Positions 45,260 through 54,409 are shown, numbered from the stretch's first letter. The stretch is DNA of 64,000 bases from Iodobacter arcticus (GCF_042664895.1 NZ_JBHTBQ010000044.1:434001-498000), one strand, 5' to 3'. The notes: generated by a model from the letters alone, not told the origin. A program made the numbers and translations.

Positions 45260-45886
45260 TCATTGGGCCCAAGACGGTTTACCGGGGGGAGCGGGCTTTG
45301 CTTTGGGGGCTTTCTCGGGCTTGGCAGCAGGGCTTGCCGCCGCTGATTTTCCCTGCGCAGGCGCTGAAATGCCCAAACCCATCCGCTCGGCGTAGTCGGC
45401 GTGATCGGGTTCTACCGCGATCTTGACCACATTGCGGTCTTCGCCTTTTTGATCTTTTTCGATATCAACTCGAGCCAGAAACTCCAGCCCATCTAATTCG
45501 TCGAAACCGCTAATACGCCGTGCCGCACACGCTTCTGGGCTGTTGTCGATCGGATGAATATTGCGAGCACTATTCAGCGCTGCGCGGATAAAACTGCGCC
45601 CCATCTGCCCCCAAGTTGGGCCTTTAGGTGAATACAGGCCAATTAAGCTCCACAGCTTGCGTTTGTCGTAGGGACCCGCCGTCACTACAAATTCGCACAT
45701 TAAATAGATCGAACCGGTATCAAATGACTCGCTGGCATAGCCGCCGGTCCAGCCTTGCTCAGCATCGTCGTGGCCGCCGGGCTTGATGCTCATGCGCAGT
45801 GGCACGATCGTGCCTTTTGGAATCAGATCGAAGCCCGATTGCTGAGCATCGGCATCGTTAAAATCATTCCATGTGTGATCACTCAT
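45260..45886 (-). CDS. Phage ssDNA-binding-like protein (DUF669-type)
   Basis: 208 residues. Beta-rich: DLIPKGTIVPLRMSIKPGG, FDTGSIYLMCEFVVTAGPYDKRKLWSLIGL, LEFLARVDIEKDQKGEDRNVV; Ala/Pro/Lys-rich tail ending KPSWAQ. The fold order and place next to a RecA-like annealing ATPase suggest an SSB-type protein, as DUF669 proteins next to Sak4; inference. Confidence 0.68.
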   Translation of the reverse strand: MSDHTWNDFNDADAQQSGFDLIPKGTIVPLRMSIKPGGHDDAEQGWTGGYASESFDTGSIYLMCEFVVTAGPYDKRKLWSLIGLYSPKGPTWGQMGRSFIRAALNSARNIHPIDNSPEACAARRISGFDELDGLEFLARVDIEKDQKGEDRNVVKIAVEPDHADYAERMGLGISAPAQGKSAAASPAAKPEKAPKAKPAPPGKPSWAQ

Positions 45887-46767
45887 GATGTTTGCTCCTT
45901 AGCGGCAGCCTTTTTGGCGGCCTTTGCGGGGATGTATTCAACATTGGCAACGAGTCGGGCCGCACATTTATCGATTAACTTGCCCAGATGCGGCTCTTCG
46001 ACCATATCCAAACGACCGGATCTATCCTTGGCCGGATAGCCCCATGGATTGTCAGTGTGGGTAATAAAAGCGCGATAAGGTAAGGCAGGCAGCGCCTCTT
46101 CCTCACTCGCGGCCGCAGGCAGAAACGCCAGCGTAATGACCTCATCAATTACGCCGGGTAATTCGAGCGCCGTCTTTGCACCTTCCAGCTGCAGGGCGAA
46201 ATAGCGCCGGTTGTAGTCGTCGGATTTTTCTTCGAGGATGGCCACGAACACCACGTGCTTATCGCGCACATGCTGCAAATGCGTCAGCGCAGCAATCATC
46301 TCCGAGCCCAATAAGCCATAAGCGCCACGGGTGTCGGGTTTGCCGGTTTTTTCAGAGAAAGCTTGAGGCTGGGTTTTGGCCCAAGCGAGGCACAGGCGGG
46401 ACAACACCGTGATGCTGTCGACAAAGTAATAGCGATATTTGGCCAGCTGAGCCGGGTCGCCATAGTGCTGGCAGACGGCATCAAAATGGGCTTGTGAGAA
46501 GGACTGATCCGCCGCTGCCGCAGGATTGGCCCCCGCTAAAAATACTACCAGATCCCTAAACTCTGGCCATGATCGAGGGCGGATGGTGTCGCCATGCCAA
46601 TCCTGCACGGCGATGTCACCGGCCTCGAGATCAACAAACATCGTCTCCGATTCAGGGAGGGTTTTAAGTTGGCTGGTCTTGCCTACACCCGGAATGCCAA
46701 CGAGCACAATTTTGGCGCAGCGGTGCTCTTTCATACGCTGCTCGGCAGAAATAATAGGCAAGCTCAT
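45883..46767 (-). CDS. Sak4-like RecA-fold ATPase
   Basis: 294 residues. Walker A GIPGVGKTSQL (24-34), FVDLEAGDIAVQDW, YYFVDSITVLSRL (Walker B region). Matches phage single-strand annealing ATPases of the Sak4 type. ATGA overlap with both neighbours. Promotes homologous recombination with the nuclease at 44061. Confidence 0.85.
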   Translation of the reverse strand: MSLPIISAEQRMKEHRCAKIVLVGIPGVGKTSQLKTLPESETMFVDLEAGDIAVQDWHGDTIRPRSWPEFRDLVVFLAGANPAAAADQSFSQAHFDAVCQHYGDPAQLAKYRYYFVDSITVLSRLCLAWAKTQPQAFSEKTGKPDTRGAYGLLGSEMIAALTHLQHVRDKHVVFVAILEEKSDDYNRRYFALQLEGAKTALELPGVIDEVITLAFLPAAASEEEALPALPYRAFITHTDNPWGYPAKDRSGRLDMVEEPHLGKLIDKCAARLVANVEYIPAKAAKKAAAKEQTS

Positions 46768-47267
46768 GGCGCATCCCCTGCATCAAAAGTCAGGGTGAAT
46801 GAGGGCTTGCCGGGTTCCACGCTGCGGGCCTCGGTAAATTGCGCCTGCAATGCCGGTGGCCAATTGGTGTAATGCGATTCACTGACTGAGAGTTTAAAAT
46901 CAATGTAGTCAGACACTTTTTCGCCAGACTCTGAGATGCGAGCAGCGATGGCAGCCAGCTGCACTTGATCCCATGTGACTTTTTTAGGCAGCACAAAAGC
47001 AATTTTGAGCGGGCCATCTGTGAGGTGGTTGGTACCAAAATCGCGGTCAGAATCACGAAGTGCAATACGGGCTCGTTCGCCATAGCTGTATTCCAAGGCC
47101 GTATCGAACTTGGCGTTGGCCTGCTTCAGCCAGTTACCTAATTCAACGAGATTGAGGGCAATTTGGTGTTTTTGCTCGGGTAGCAGGCTGGCCAATTGGC
47201 AGACCGACATCTCAGCAAGGTCGGAGGGGAAAACGGTAAAGGCGGCGGCAGAAGGGAGCTTATTCAT
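46764..47267 (-). CDS. Phage hypothetical protein of recombination operon
   Basis: 167 residues from ATG 47267 (GGGAG upstream). Text: AEMSVCQLASLLPEQKHQIALNLVELGNWLKQAN, GPLKIAFVLPKKVTWDQVQLAAIAARI. Helical then beta. First-to-second gene of the early operon; no family recognised. Confidence 0.68.
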   Translation of the reverse strand: MNKLPSAAAFTVFPSDLAEMSVCQLASLLPEQKHQIALNLVELGNWLKQANAKFDTALEYSYGERARIALRDSDRDFGTNHLTDGPLKIAFVLPKKVTWDQVQLAAIAARISESGEKVSDYIDFKLSVSESHYTNWPPALQAQFTEARSVEPGKPSFTLTFDAGDAP

Positions 47268-47535
47268 GACTGGCTCCCTGTGAGTCAGCACGAGCGAAAG
47301 TTGAACGGCGTGAAACGAGCTGTTCATAGTTTTCAACTTCGGAAATCAGGTAGCAAACACGACTACCGAATTTGCAGAAGAGAGGGCCAATTTGCTCTTG
47401 TCGCCAACGGCGTAGGGACTTGACCGACAGACCCCACCGAGCTGCGAGTTCGTACTCATTAAGGGCAAGGCGAGGTTGATTGGGAGTGAGTGGGAAATTT
47501 TGCGTGGAATGTTTGGCTTTGTTTTGAACTTGCAT
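47260..47535 (-). CDS. HTH DNA-binding protein (excisionase/AlpA-like)
   Basis: 91 residues from ATG 47535 (AAGGAGT 8-9 nt upstream). LALNEYELAARWGLSVKSLRRWRQEQIGPLFCKFGSRVCYL is the MerR/excisionase HTH pattern with wing. First gene of the early operon, directly beside the GTGGGCA operator array, so a candidate regulator of it or the recombination directionality factor. Confidence 0.82.
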   Translation of the reverse strand: MQVQNKAKHSTQNFPLTPNQPRLALNEYELAARWGLSVKSLRRWRQEQIGPLFCKFGSRVCYLISEVENYEQLVSRRSTFARADSQGASHE

Positions 47536-48158
47536 TTTGATGTGACTCCTTTCAAAACGACTGAGCATGGGTTGCTGTCGTGAAGGAGAAGTCTGTGCTA
47601 GGGGTGGTGGGCAAACCGGTGGGCAGAGTGGGCAAGTCGGTAGGCAGAAGATTACTTTGTCGATGGGCGTTGATAATTTGCGTATGAGCGGTTAAAAAAT
47701 GGATTTTTCTATAAAGAAAATTGAGTTTTTGAAGCTGAAGTTCATTATTTATCAATATGCAAGGCTAATTACAGTCAACAAAAACTGTGCCAATGCAAGT
47801 AAAAGGTAAAGCAGTGGGCAGATCGTTGCCCACCGGTGGGCAAATAAGCAGATAAATGGACGAAAATGACAGAGGTACGGTCAAACCGGTGGGCAGCGGT
47901 GGGCAAATTAACAGGCATACGGTCACACAAGCAGGAGTTTGAAGGTGATTCGATAGAGGAAATAAGACGAAAGGATGAGAATAGCAGATGCAAGGTAATG
48001 CGGTAGGCCGTGGCTTGCCCACCGGTGGGCAGAAAAATAGATGATTGAAAATGGCAGAGCTGGCCAAGAAAATGCACTCAAGAAGGTAAAAAGCGAATCG
48101 TGTTTGACTAGGATTCGCTTAATTTTCGTGCAAAAGATGTACAAAAGCGGAAGGGGAT
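47536..48158. other. Noncoding region with GTGGGCA operators
   Basis: 623 bp between the early operon and the 48159 gene. Frames here translate the repeats (PTDLPTLPTGLPT) and are artefacts. Confidence 0.65.
47607..48031. promoter_or_regulatory. GTGGGCA / TGCCCACCGGTGGGCA operator array
   Basis: GTGGGCA at 47607, 47619, 47628, 47814, 47837, 47889, 47899 and 48025, plus GTAGGCA at 47640. Two full palindromes: TTGCCCACCGGTGGGCAA (47826-47843) and TGCCCACCGGTGGGCA (48016-48031). Spacings 12, 9, 12 and 10 bp near one helical turn. A symmetric dimeric DNA-binding protein is implied. Confidence 0.88.
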
Positions 48159-48641
48159 TTATTGCCAGTCTTCTGTGTTTCGTCGTTCATAGAGTTGGAG
48201 GTCAGTATTGTAGTAAAAGAGGCGGTCATATATTTGTGGGTGGTGTTTAAACACTGTGCAGGGTTTAAAATAGTGGGAATGACTACCTACGGCCCTTTTT
48301 AGCTGATCTTTGTTAAGCGCATGATGTGGTGCCATTTGCATCGTCTGTATAAGATTGGTTTCTTGGTCGCTTAATTTGCAAGGTAGGCCATCGAACCAAA
48401 TGACATTTTGCTTCAGATCGCACAGTGATATTTCACCTAATGGAGTGCCGGTCTCTTCTCCTCTGGTAGCCCCATATCCAGCAGAATCATGGTCTTTAAT
48501 TGGAGGCTTAATATCAAACTCTGCCGCTTTGGTTTGTGGAGTAAGAGATATAGTCACCGTCATGCCATCGCATTTTGATTTACGCGCCATATTGAAAAGA
48601 TGAGCCATTCCTTCGTTTAAATCATCATCAAAATCAGTCAC
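48159..48641 (-). CDS. Hypothetical phage protein, candidate regulator
   Basis: 160 residues from GTG 48641 (AAAGGAA 6 nt upstream); ATG 48665 is 8 codons further up. Middle: CKLSDQETNLIQTMQMAPHHALNKDQLKRAVGSHSHYF looks like a winged-helix response-regulator-type DNA-binding segment; C-terminus YDRLFYYNTDLQLYERR. No CI-like repressor is seen in the prophage, so this gene is one candidate for that job. Weak. Confidence 0.65.
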   Translation of the reverse strand: MTDFDDDLNEGMAHLFNMARKSKCDGMTVTISLTPQTKAAEFDIKPPIKDHDSAGYGATRGEETGTPLGEISLCDLKQNVIWFDGLPCKLSDQETNLIQTMQMAPHHALNKDQLKRAVGSHSHYFKPCTVFKHHPQIYDRLFYYNTDLQLYERRNTEDWQ

Positions 48642-48665
48642 GATCAATTCCTTTCTAGTACGCAT

Positions 48666-49361
48666 AGTAAGTTGTATTAATTACGCAATATTGACTTGTT
48701 GTTTAAGTTTTTATTGCGTGATGTTCGTGCTTGGTGTTCGAATAAAAAATATAGCTAGTTCCATTTTAATTTCTACTTACTTCTGCTGCTTTATGATAAA
48801 CGGCCGCTGCGTGATTGATGCTGAAAAAAATTACAATCCCCGTTTAGTATCGAAACAGAGTGTATACGGAAAAAATATTCACGACATATGTACTCCATAT
48901 GCTAGGAAGTAAAATAATTAAATACTTACAATATAAACAAAATTAATATTGAAAATTAATATTGTCAATGTCAATAAATAAATTTGTACTGTAAGTATTT
49001 CAAATTTACGTCAGGGAAACATGAAATGTTGATCACTTTTTTTTACAGTTTTGTCGTTTTTTTGTAGACAAATTTTTGTTCGATTGGTATGCAATATTTT
49101 ACTTTTTTTATAATGTAGTTTGTCTTGTTTATATGCAGTGCTGTGTTTTTTGTAGGAGTACTCTTTTAACTGGTATGCAGTATTGTATTTTTTTTGTAGA
49201 CATATTTTATTTGATAATAATATACTTACAAAATTAAAATAATTTAATTGATATTTCAAGTGTTGACAATGTCAATTAATATAATTGAAAAACATTACCT
49301 TACAAAAATGTCGAAATTTCACCGTGAAAATGTCGCCTTCTAATCGCATTAGTAAACTTTT
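48666..49361. other. AT-rich noncoding region with short repeats
   Basis: 696 bp, strongly AT-rich. Contains GTCAATGTCAATAAATAAAT (48964-48983), a degenerate ~57-bp repeat with TATGCA(A/G)T(A/G)(T/C)T (about 49060-49180), and TTGACAATGTCAA (49263-49275), a near-perfect palindrome. No convincing gene. Confidence 0.55.
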
Positions 49362-49577
49362 TTGACCTCAATCTGTGCTCAGTTGCTGGCGACCTCTACT
49401 CCAGTACTTGCGTTGATTTTCAACGATAGAACGATTGTTCTAAAATGCAATGATCAATTGATGCAATGCACACTCAGCGGCTTGCATCACAGTGCCGTCT
49501 TGGCGGCGGATCATGGGGATGGTTTTTCGGTAAGAGGTGTGCGGAGCGATGGCAAGGCAAAACCAGCTTGCGCCTAG

Positions 49578-49724
49578 ATTTTTGATAAGGGCGAGTATAT
49601 AAACGAGCGACTTGAGGTGTTGGCTCTGGGCCTACATCTGATGAATGGTAAGGAGGAATGGACTCCATTACCCTGTATTACCCGCCTTGCCCCAGATACT
49701 TATCAACACTTGGCGCATGCTTGA
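49578..49724 (+). pseudogene. Start-less open frame before DUF2924 operon
   Basis: 48 codons with coding-like text (NERLEVLALGLHLMNGKEEW, CITRLAPDTYQHLAHA). The same frame upstream (49362-49577) is also open and separated only by TAG (49575-49577). Could be a small gene broken by a nonsense codon. Low confidence. Confidence 0.3.
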
Positions 49725-49751
49725 TGACAGTTGCCACCGGTTGGAGCTGTC

Positions 49752-49931
49752 ATGAAAATGACCAAACTAATCCCGCCCACTGAGATGTCTCCCCAGCAGC
49801 GGGCAGCAGAAATCACGGTTATTCTCGCCGCTGCCCTTATGCGTTCCCAGCTCGCAAATAAACTGCCAGAACGCCATTTAGGACTTGGCTTTCTGCCCGA
49901 GCAGAGCGTTCATACAAACCTCTCTCAGTAG
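49752..49931 (+). CDS. Small phage protein of integrase operon
   Basis: 59 residues from ATG 49752 (GGAG 6 nt upstream): PTEMSPQQRAAEITVILAAALMRSQL. A short protein of this kind precedes DUF2924 and serine recombinase genes in related prophages by recall. Unknown function. Confidence 0.7.
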   Translation: MKMTKLIPPTEMSPQQRAAEITVILAAALMRSQLANKLPERHLGLGFLPEQSVHTNLSQ

Positions 49932-49941
49932 GATGTTTGTC

Positions 49942-50397
49942 ATGAAAAATGCAGAAGCCACGGTCTCGCTTGCCGCCCAGATTGCAGGGCTGGCCTCACT
50001 CCCCAGTGCAAAGCTCTGGTTGCTATGGGATCAATACTTTCCATGTCGCCCAGAAAACCCAAATCGCAGCCATTTGGAATCGCGCCTCGCTTATAAGCTG
50101 CAAGAGCAAGCCCTAGGTGGTCTCGCCTCCAATACACAGCGACGATTGGAAGGCATTGGTAGCCATGATTCGCAGATCAAACCGCGTATTAAGCGGCCAG
50201 AGATTCACCTTGCGCCGGGTACCGTACTGACTCGTGAATGGGGTGAGCGTGACCATAAAGTGATGGTTACCGCCGAAGGAAAGTTTGAATACGAAGGCCG
50301 TCAATTTAAAAGCCTATCGGCCATTGCTCGGCATATTTGCGGTACGCCTTGGTCAGGGCCCTTATTTTTTGGACTACGCCAGCAGGGGGCGAAATGA
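49942..50397 (+). CDS. DUF2924 domain protein
   Basis: 151 residues from ATG 49942 (AGGA 8-9 nt upstream). LASLPSAKLWLLWDQYFPCRP, LESRLAYKLQEQALGGLA, APGTVLTREWGERDHKVMVT, RQFKSLSAIARHICGTPWSGPLFFGL are DUF2924 hallmarks. Genes of this family are usually paired with a serine recombinase, as here (ATGA overlap at 50394). Confidence 0.92.
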   Translation: MKNAEATVSLAAQIAGLASLPSAKLWLLWDQYFPCRPENPNRSHLESRLAYKLQEQALGGLASNTQRRLEGIGSHDSQIKPRIKRPEIHLAPGTVLTREWGERDHKVMVTAEGKFEYEGRQFKSLSAIARHICGTPWSGPLFFGLRQQGAK

Positions 50398-51764
50398 ACA
50401 TCTCTGCGCCTAGCAAGCCTCCGCAACGTTGTGCCGTCTATTGTCGCGTCTCTTCGGATGAGCGACTGGCTCAGGAATTCAACTCGATTGATGCTCAAAA
50501 GGAAGCAGGGCAGGCCTATATCGTCAGCCAGCGCACGGAGGGGTGGCTTGCGGTTGCCGATGATTATGATGATCCGGGTTTTTCAGGGGGAAATATTGAG
50601 CGACCTGGTTTAAAGCGGCTATTGGCCGACATCCAGCTGGGCAAGATCGATATCGTCGTAGTGTATAAAATCGACCGGCTGACGCGCAGCTTGGCTGATT
50701 TTTCTAAAATGGTCGAAGTGTTCGAGGCACATGGCGTGTCATTCGTTTCTGTTACCCAGCAATTCAATACCACCACCTCGATGGGTAGGCTGATGCTGAA
50801 TGTATTGCTGTCTTTTGCCCAATTTGAACGTGAGGTTACCGGTGAGCGCATCCGCGACAAAATCGCAGCCAGTAAGAGAAGAGGCCTGTGGATGGGCGGT
50901 GTGCCGCCACTGGGCTACGACGTTGATCAGCGCCAGTTGGTGATCAATGCTGCTGAGGCGGCGGTCGTGCAGCGTGTCTTCAGCGAGATGCTCACCATCG
51001 GTTCACCAACAAGAATTGCACAAATACTTAGTGATGAAGGCATTAGCACCAAGGTCTGGACCACGCAAAAAGGCTTAACGCGACAGGGCGCACGGATCGA
51101 TAAAAAGTATCTATATAAGTTGCTGCGTAATCGCATTTATCTTGGGGAGTTATCACACAAGGGTCAATGGTTTCCTGCGGCCCATCCGGCCATTATCAGC
51201 ATTGAATTATGGGAGCAGGTCCACGCTGTGCTGGCCAATCATGCCCACGATAGATCAGTGCTCAGCAAAACTCGCAGCCGCAATGATGTACTGCTACGTG
51301 GCTTATTATTTAACGCTGCGGGAGATCCGATGTACTCGACTTACACTTTAAAGAAGGGAAAAGCGTATTTTTACTATATTTCCAAATCAGAAATCCGTTT
51401 TGGTACCGAGGGCAAAACATGCGAGCGGATTGCTGCCAATGGCATAGAGGCGGCTACGATCGCGCAAATTAAAAGCGTTTTAGCCAGTCCTGAGTCGATT
51501 GCAGCGGTGTGCCAGCATATTCAAAAAAATGGCACTCCGCTTGATGAAGCCAGTGCGGTGCTGGGGATGATGAGATTGGGAGATGTGTGGGAACAATTGT
51601 TTCCCGCTGAGCGCCACCGGATTGTGCAACTCATGATTCAGCGCATCGATCTGGTCGCGGATGGCTTACAAGTGCAATGGCATGAATTAGGCTGGCAGGG
51701 ATTAATCGGTGAGTTTGCAGCGGGCAGCATTGGAGCCGAACTGCTTGAGCAGGAAGCCGCATGA
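50394..51764 (+). CDS. Large serine recombinase (phage integrase)
   Basis: 456 residues from ATG 50394. Resolvase domain with nucleophile Ser in YCRVSSDERLAQEFNS (~20), DDPGFSGGNIERPGL, VVYKIDRLTRSLADF; recombinase domain GVPPLGYDV ... LLRNRIYLGELSHKG. The C-terminal zinc-ribbon/coiled-coil part is short and has a single clear Cys (ETKC-like), so the zinc site is degenerate. Expected to integrate the prophage at a short core site. Confidence 0.95.
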   Translation: MNISAPSKPPQRCAVYCRVSSDERLAQEFNSIDAQKEAGQAYIVSQRTEGWLAVADDYDDPGFSGGNIERPGLKRLLADIQLGKIDIVVVYKIDRLTRSLADFSKMVEVFEAHGVSFVSVTQQFNTTTSMGRLMLNVLLSFAQFEREVTGERIRDKIAASKRRGLWMGGVPPLGYDVDQRQLVINAAEAAVVQRVFSEMLTIGSPTRIAQILSDEGISTKVWTTQKGLTRQGARIDKKYLYKLLRNRIYLGELSHKGQWFPAAHPAIISIELWEQVHAVLANHAHDRSVLSKTRSRNDVLLRGLLFNAAGDPMYSTYTLKKGKAYFYYISKSEIRFGTEGKTCERIAANGIEAATIAQIKSVLASPESIAAVCQHIQKNGTPLDEASAVLGMMRLGDVWEQLFPAERHRIVQLMIQRIDLVADGLQVQWHELGWQGLIGEFAAGSIGAELLEQEAA

Positions 51765-52120
51765 ATAATCTGCAGAGTTTTATTCCACTTACCATTACGC
51801 GGCGTGGCGTGCAGCGGCTGGCCAGCACCTCGGCTCCTGCCTTTGATTGCGTGTTTTTACAGGGCTTAGGTCGTGCCTTTTACTGGCAGAAATTACTCGA
51901 TAGTGGGCTTATGAAAAGCGGCTCTGAGATTGCCAAAGCCGAAGGCCTTCATCATTCAACGGTGAACGAGCTGCTGCGACTCACCTTACTGGCACCAGAT
52001 ATTATCGAAATGTTAATGGCAGGCAGACAACCAAGGCGACTCACCTTGATGTGGTTTCAAAGGAATCGTTTGCCGGTGGATTGGCAGGTCCAGCGAGACA
52101 TTATTGCGCAGTTCGATTAG
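51761..52120 (+). CDS. HTH protein A downstream of recombinase
   Basis: 119 residues, ATGA overlap with the recombinase. Shared block with the next gene: LGRAFYWQKLLDSG, GSEIAKAEGLHHSTVNELLRLTLLAPDIIEML, a ParB/KorB-like HTH. Candidate recombination directionality factor or DNA-binding partner of the integrase. Confidence 0.82.
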   Translation: MNNLQSFIPLTITRRGVQRLASTSAPAFDCVFLQGLGRAFYWQKLLDSGLMKSGSEIAKAEGLHHSTVNELLRLTLLAPDIIEMLMAGRQPRRLTLMWFQRNRLPVDWQVQRDIIAQFD

Positions 52121-52128
52121 GAGATCCC

Positions 52129-52608
52129 ATGCCAAATAAGCAAACATTGCTGCTCAACGGTGAACCAGTACACAGCTACCAAGCCAGCCCAGCAGGCCCT
52201 GTTCTGCTCACCACGTTTATTCCATTTAAATTGATCAAGCGCGGAATGAAGAAAGAGATCATCACCCCCATCGATGCTCCTGAGCAATTTATGGCCGAGG
52301 CGGCAGAGGAGCGTCAAGCGCGTAAAGCAGCAGAGAACACCCCGCTGATTCGTGCACTGGGCCGGGCATTTTATTGGCAGAAATTGCTGGATAGCAACAA
52401 GGTAAAAACTCCCGCTGAGATCGCCAAGCTTGAAGCACTGGATGTGAGTTATGTGCGCCGCTTGCTGCGCCTCACTTTGCTGGCTCCAAGTATCCTCGAA
52501 ATGATCTTGGGGGGGGAGCAGCGGCATATTAATCTGGCGTTTATTCTACGGCAGAAAATATCAATGGACTGGCAAGAACAGGAAGCGTTGTTTATAAAAC
52601 ACCTCTAA
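52129..52608 (+). CDS. HTH protein B, paralogue of protein A
   Basis: 159 residues from ATG 52129 (TTAGGAGATCCC upstream). N-terminal beta part (LLLNGEPVHSYQASPAGPVLLTTFIPFKLIKRG) absent from protein A, then the same ~85-residue block LGRAFYWQKLLDSNKVKTPAEIAKLEALDVSYVRRLLRLTLLAP. The two probably arose by duplication. Confidence 0.82.
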   Translation: MPNKQTLLLNGEPVHSYQASPAGPVLLTTFIPFKLIKRGMKKEIITPIDAPEQFMAEAAEERQARKAAENTPLIRALGRAFYWQKLLDSNKVKTPAEIAKLEALDVSYVRRLLRLTLLAPSILEMILGGEQRHINLAFILRQKISMDWQEQEALFIKHL

Positions 52609-52743
52609 TTGATTATTAACTACTAGCCATCTTTGGGTGATTTTTTACTATATCCACGTTTCAGCTTTATAGTGTTTATCTGTTTATTTAGCGCTAGTAC
52701 CATTAATCGCGACCTATATTCATAGCCTAACATATACCCTGGC

Positions 52744-54135
52744 TCATCGAGCAATTTTGCAAAGCTCTTCTTCCAATTCATGTTTAATCGTATCGATATT
52801 TTCATCAACGTTAATACGCATTTTATCGCGACGTATAATCGCATCCTTTGAATAATATTTCTGAATGAAACCGTGCTCAGCCTCTTTACTACCTGCGACC
52901 TTTGCAATCCAATCAATTTCTGAAAATGGCATTGGGCTGTATTTGTTTTTTTGGTAGGCATATGATTTTAAAGGATATAAGTCAATAACTTCAATAAAGT
53001 CCTTGTCGCACGTTAATAGCGAGGGGAAGAAGTAGCGATATCTAGGTGCTTGAATACCAGAGAGAAATTGTTCGTGTGTTGTTGTGGCTTCCTCAATATG
53101 GCGTATATGCCATAAGTCCCAAGCCATATTTTTAAGTAGTACCAGATTTTCAGGTTGTTTTTTTTGAATTTTCCCAAAAAACCCAAACTTACTTTGCCCT
53201 CTAACAAAATACTCAGCAGCTACTATAGTTTCACGGGCAAAAATAGTATGCAAACGCTGATCCATGAATTCGAGAAATTCAACAAGTTTTATTGCTGAAA
53301 ATTTAGATTGAGGTCTCCGTAATTGAATTATTGACATTTTCAGTAGTAGGCAATACATCAAAGTATGTCTATATAACATAGCCTTCAGTATTTTAGGGTC
53401 CGATGCATTCTTGATCATCATGTTCAGAGTGTCATCGACTCTAATAATTTGCTCATTTTGCAATATTGTTGAACGTACTTCACCAGTTTTTTTGAAATGC
53501 ATCTCATCTATACTTCTCAGAGTTTCATATCCATTTAAGCGCCTGCGAATGTCATTTAAATTTTTTGAATCTAATACATTGGTCAAATTTTCTGTAATGT
53601 ATGGCCCTGGATCCACAAAGACATTGCTTTGTGAGATGAATGCAAAAATCTCATGAAAATCTTCTGGAAGCCTGCTCCTTTTGTTTTCAAGATAAGGTGC
53701 AAGATAGCTTAATGCTTGAGTGTCTAACGAGATTGAATAATCAATTGGAAATACCGCTTTTCCGTCGGAGATCATCTCACTTCGTGTGGCCCCATCAAGT
53801 ACTAGTATTCGCTCTTTTGCGAAAAGGCTTCGCACGGCAGAACCATCTGAAAATACTCGATTCACGGATAATCCAGGTATTGCGCCTTTATCTGAAGCAA
53901 GCACGAATTTCCAATCAGGAATCAGGCTCCGAAAGTTTTCATAGGCAAGTAGTGCTTCGCTAACTGAACTCGCATTGGCAATTAATGTAACTATGTTTTG
54001 TTCAATGTCGAGAAACGTAGATTCTTGCTGTGCAATATTAAGTAACTGCGGGTCATTTTTTACCATAAATGCCAAAGCTAATAGGTAATTTAGCTGCATT
54101 TTTTGTACCACATCATTTTCATGCTCCAATATCAA
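52744..54135 (-). CDS. Large protein of unknown family, possible PIN-like
   Basis: 463 residues from TTG 54135. The frame stays open to the TGA at 54181-54183 and the extra text (RVSAALPPYFILILEH) looks coding, but has no ATG or GTG, so the true start is unclear or lost. Features: FPIDYSISLDTQALSYLAPYL and, near the end, FPSLLTCDKDFIEVIDLYPLK; an Asp in each would suit a PIN-like nuclease (weak inference). Middle is helical. No membrane segment. Stands alone on the minus strand beside the integrase. Confidence 0.75.
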   Translation of the reverse strand: MILEHENDVVQKMQLNYLLALAFMVKNDPQLLNIAQQESTFLDIEQNIVTLIANASSVSEALLAYENFRSLIPDWKFVLASDKGAIPGLSVNRVFSDGSAVRSLFAKERILVLDGATRSEMISDGKAVFPIDYSISLDTQALSYLAPYLENKRSRLPEDFHEIFAFISQSNVFVDPGPYITENLTNVLDSKNLNDIRRRLNGYETLRSIDEMHFKKTGEVRSTILQNEQIIRVDDTLNMMIKNASDPKILKAMLYRHTLMYCLLLKMSIIQLRRPQSKFSAIKLVEFLEFMDQRLHTIFARETIVAAEYFVRGQSKFGFFGKIQKKQPENLVLLKNMAWDLWHIRHIEEATTTHEQFLSGIQAPRYRYFFPSLLTCDKDFIEVIDLYPLKSYAYQKNKYSPMPFSEIDWIAKVAGSKEAEHGFIQKYYSKDAIIRRDKMRINVDENIDTIKHELEEELCKIAR

Positions 54136-54409
54136 TATAAAATACGGTGGAAGTGCTGCGCTGACTCTGTTTGCTAGTAATCAATGCTAACCATGAACAC
54201 AAACTTACTGTTGTATTTTGTTGCAATTTTCAGTATTGGGTTCTATATCGTTGTCGAGAATTAGCTTGGGTAGAAAAGCCGAAGCGCCATATGGTAGCCT
54301 CAACTACAGATAGTGGTGTTGCTGGCATGCTACGCTTGATCGAGGTAGGCTAGTAAATTAACTGGGTTAATTAATAATAATCTGTAAGTAAATAAGGGAA
54401 AAAACTGTA
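54136..54409. other. Divergent intergenic region
   Basis: 274 bp between the 463-residue gene (minus) and the CoiA-like gene (plus). AT-rich right half; no clear promoter called. Confidence 0.5.

Noticed and set aside
47607..48031. CRISPR array
   Set aside because: Half-sites are 7-10 bp and irregularly spaced, without uniform spacers.
47552..48144. Several frames with PTDLPTLPTGLPT-type text
   Set aside because: These are translations of the GTGGGCA repeats.
48691..48912. 73-residue plus-strand frame
   Set aside because: Cys/Phe-rich AT text with no ribosome site.
49011..49259. 82-residue Lys/Tyr-rich minus-strand frame
   Set aside because: AT-rich low-complexity repeats; no start signal or homologous look.
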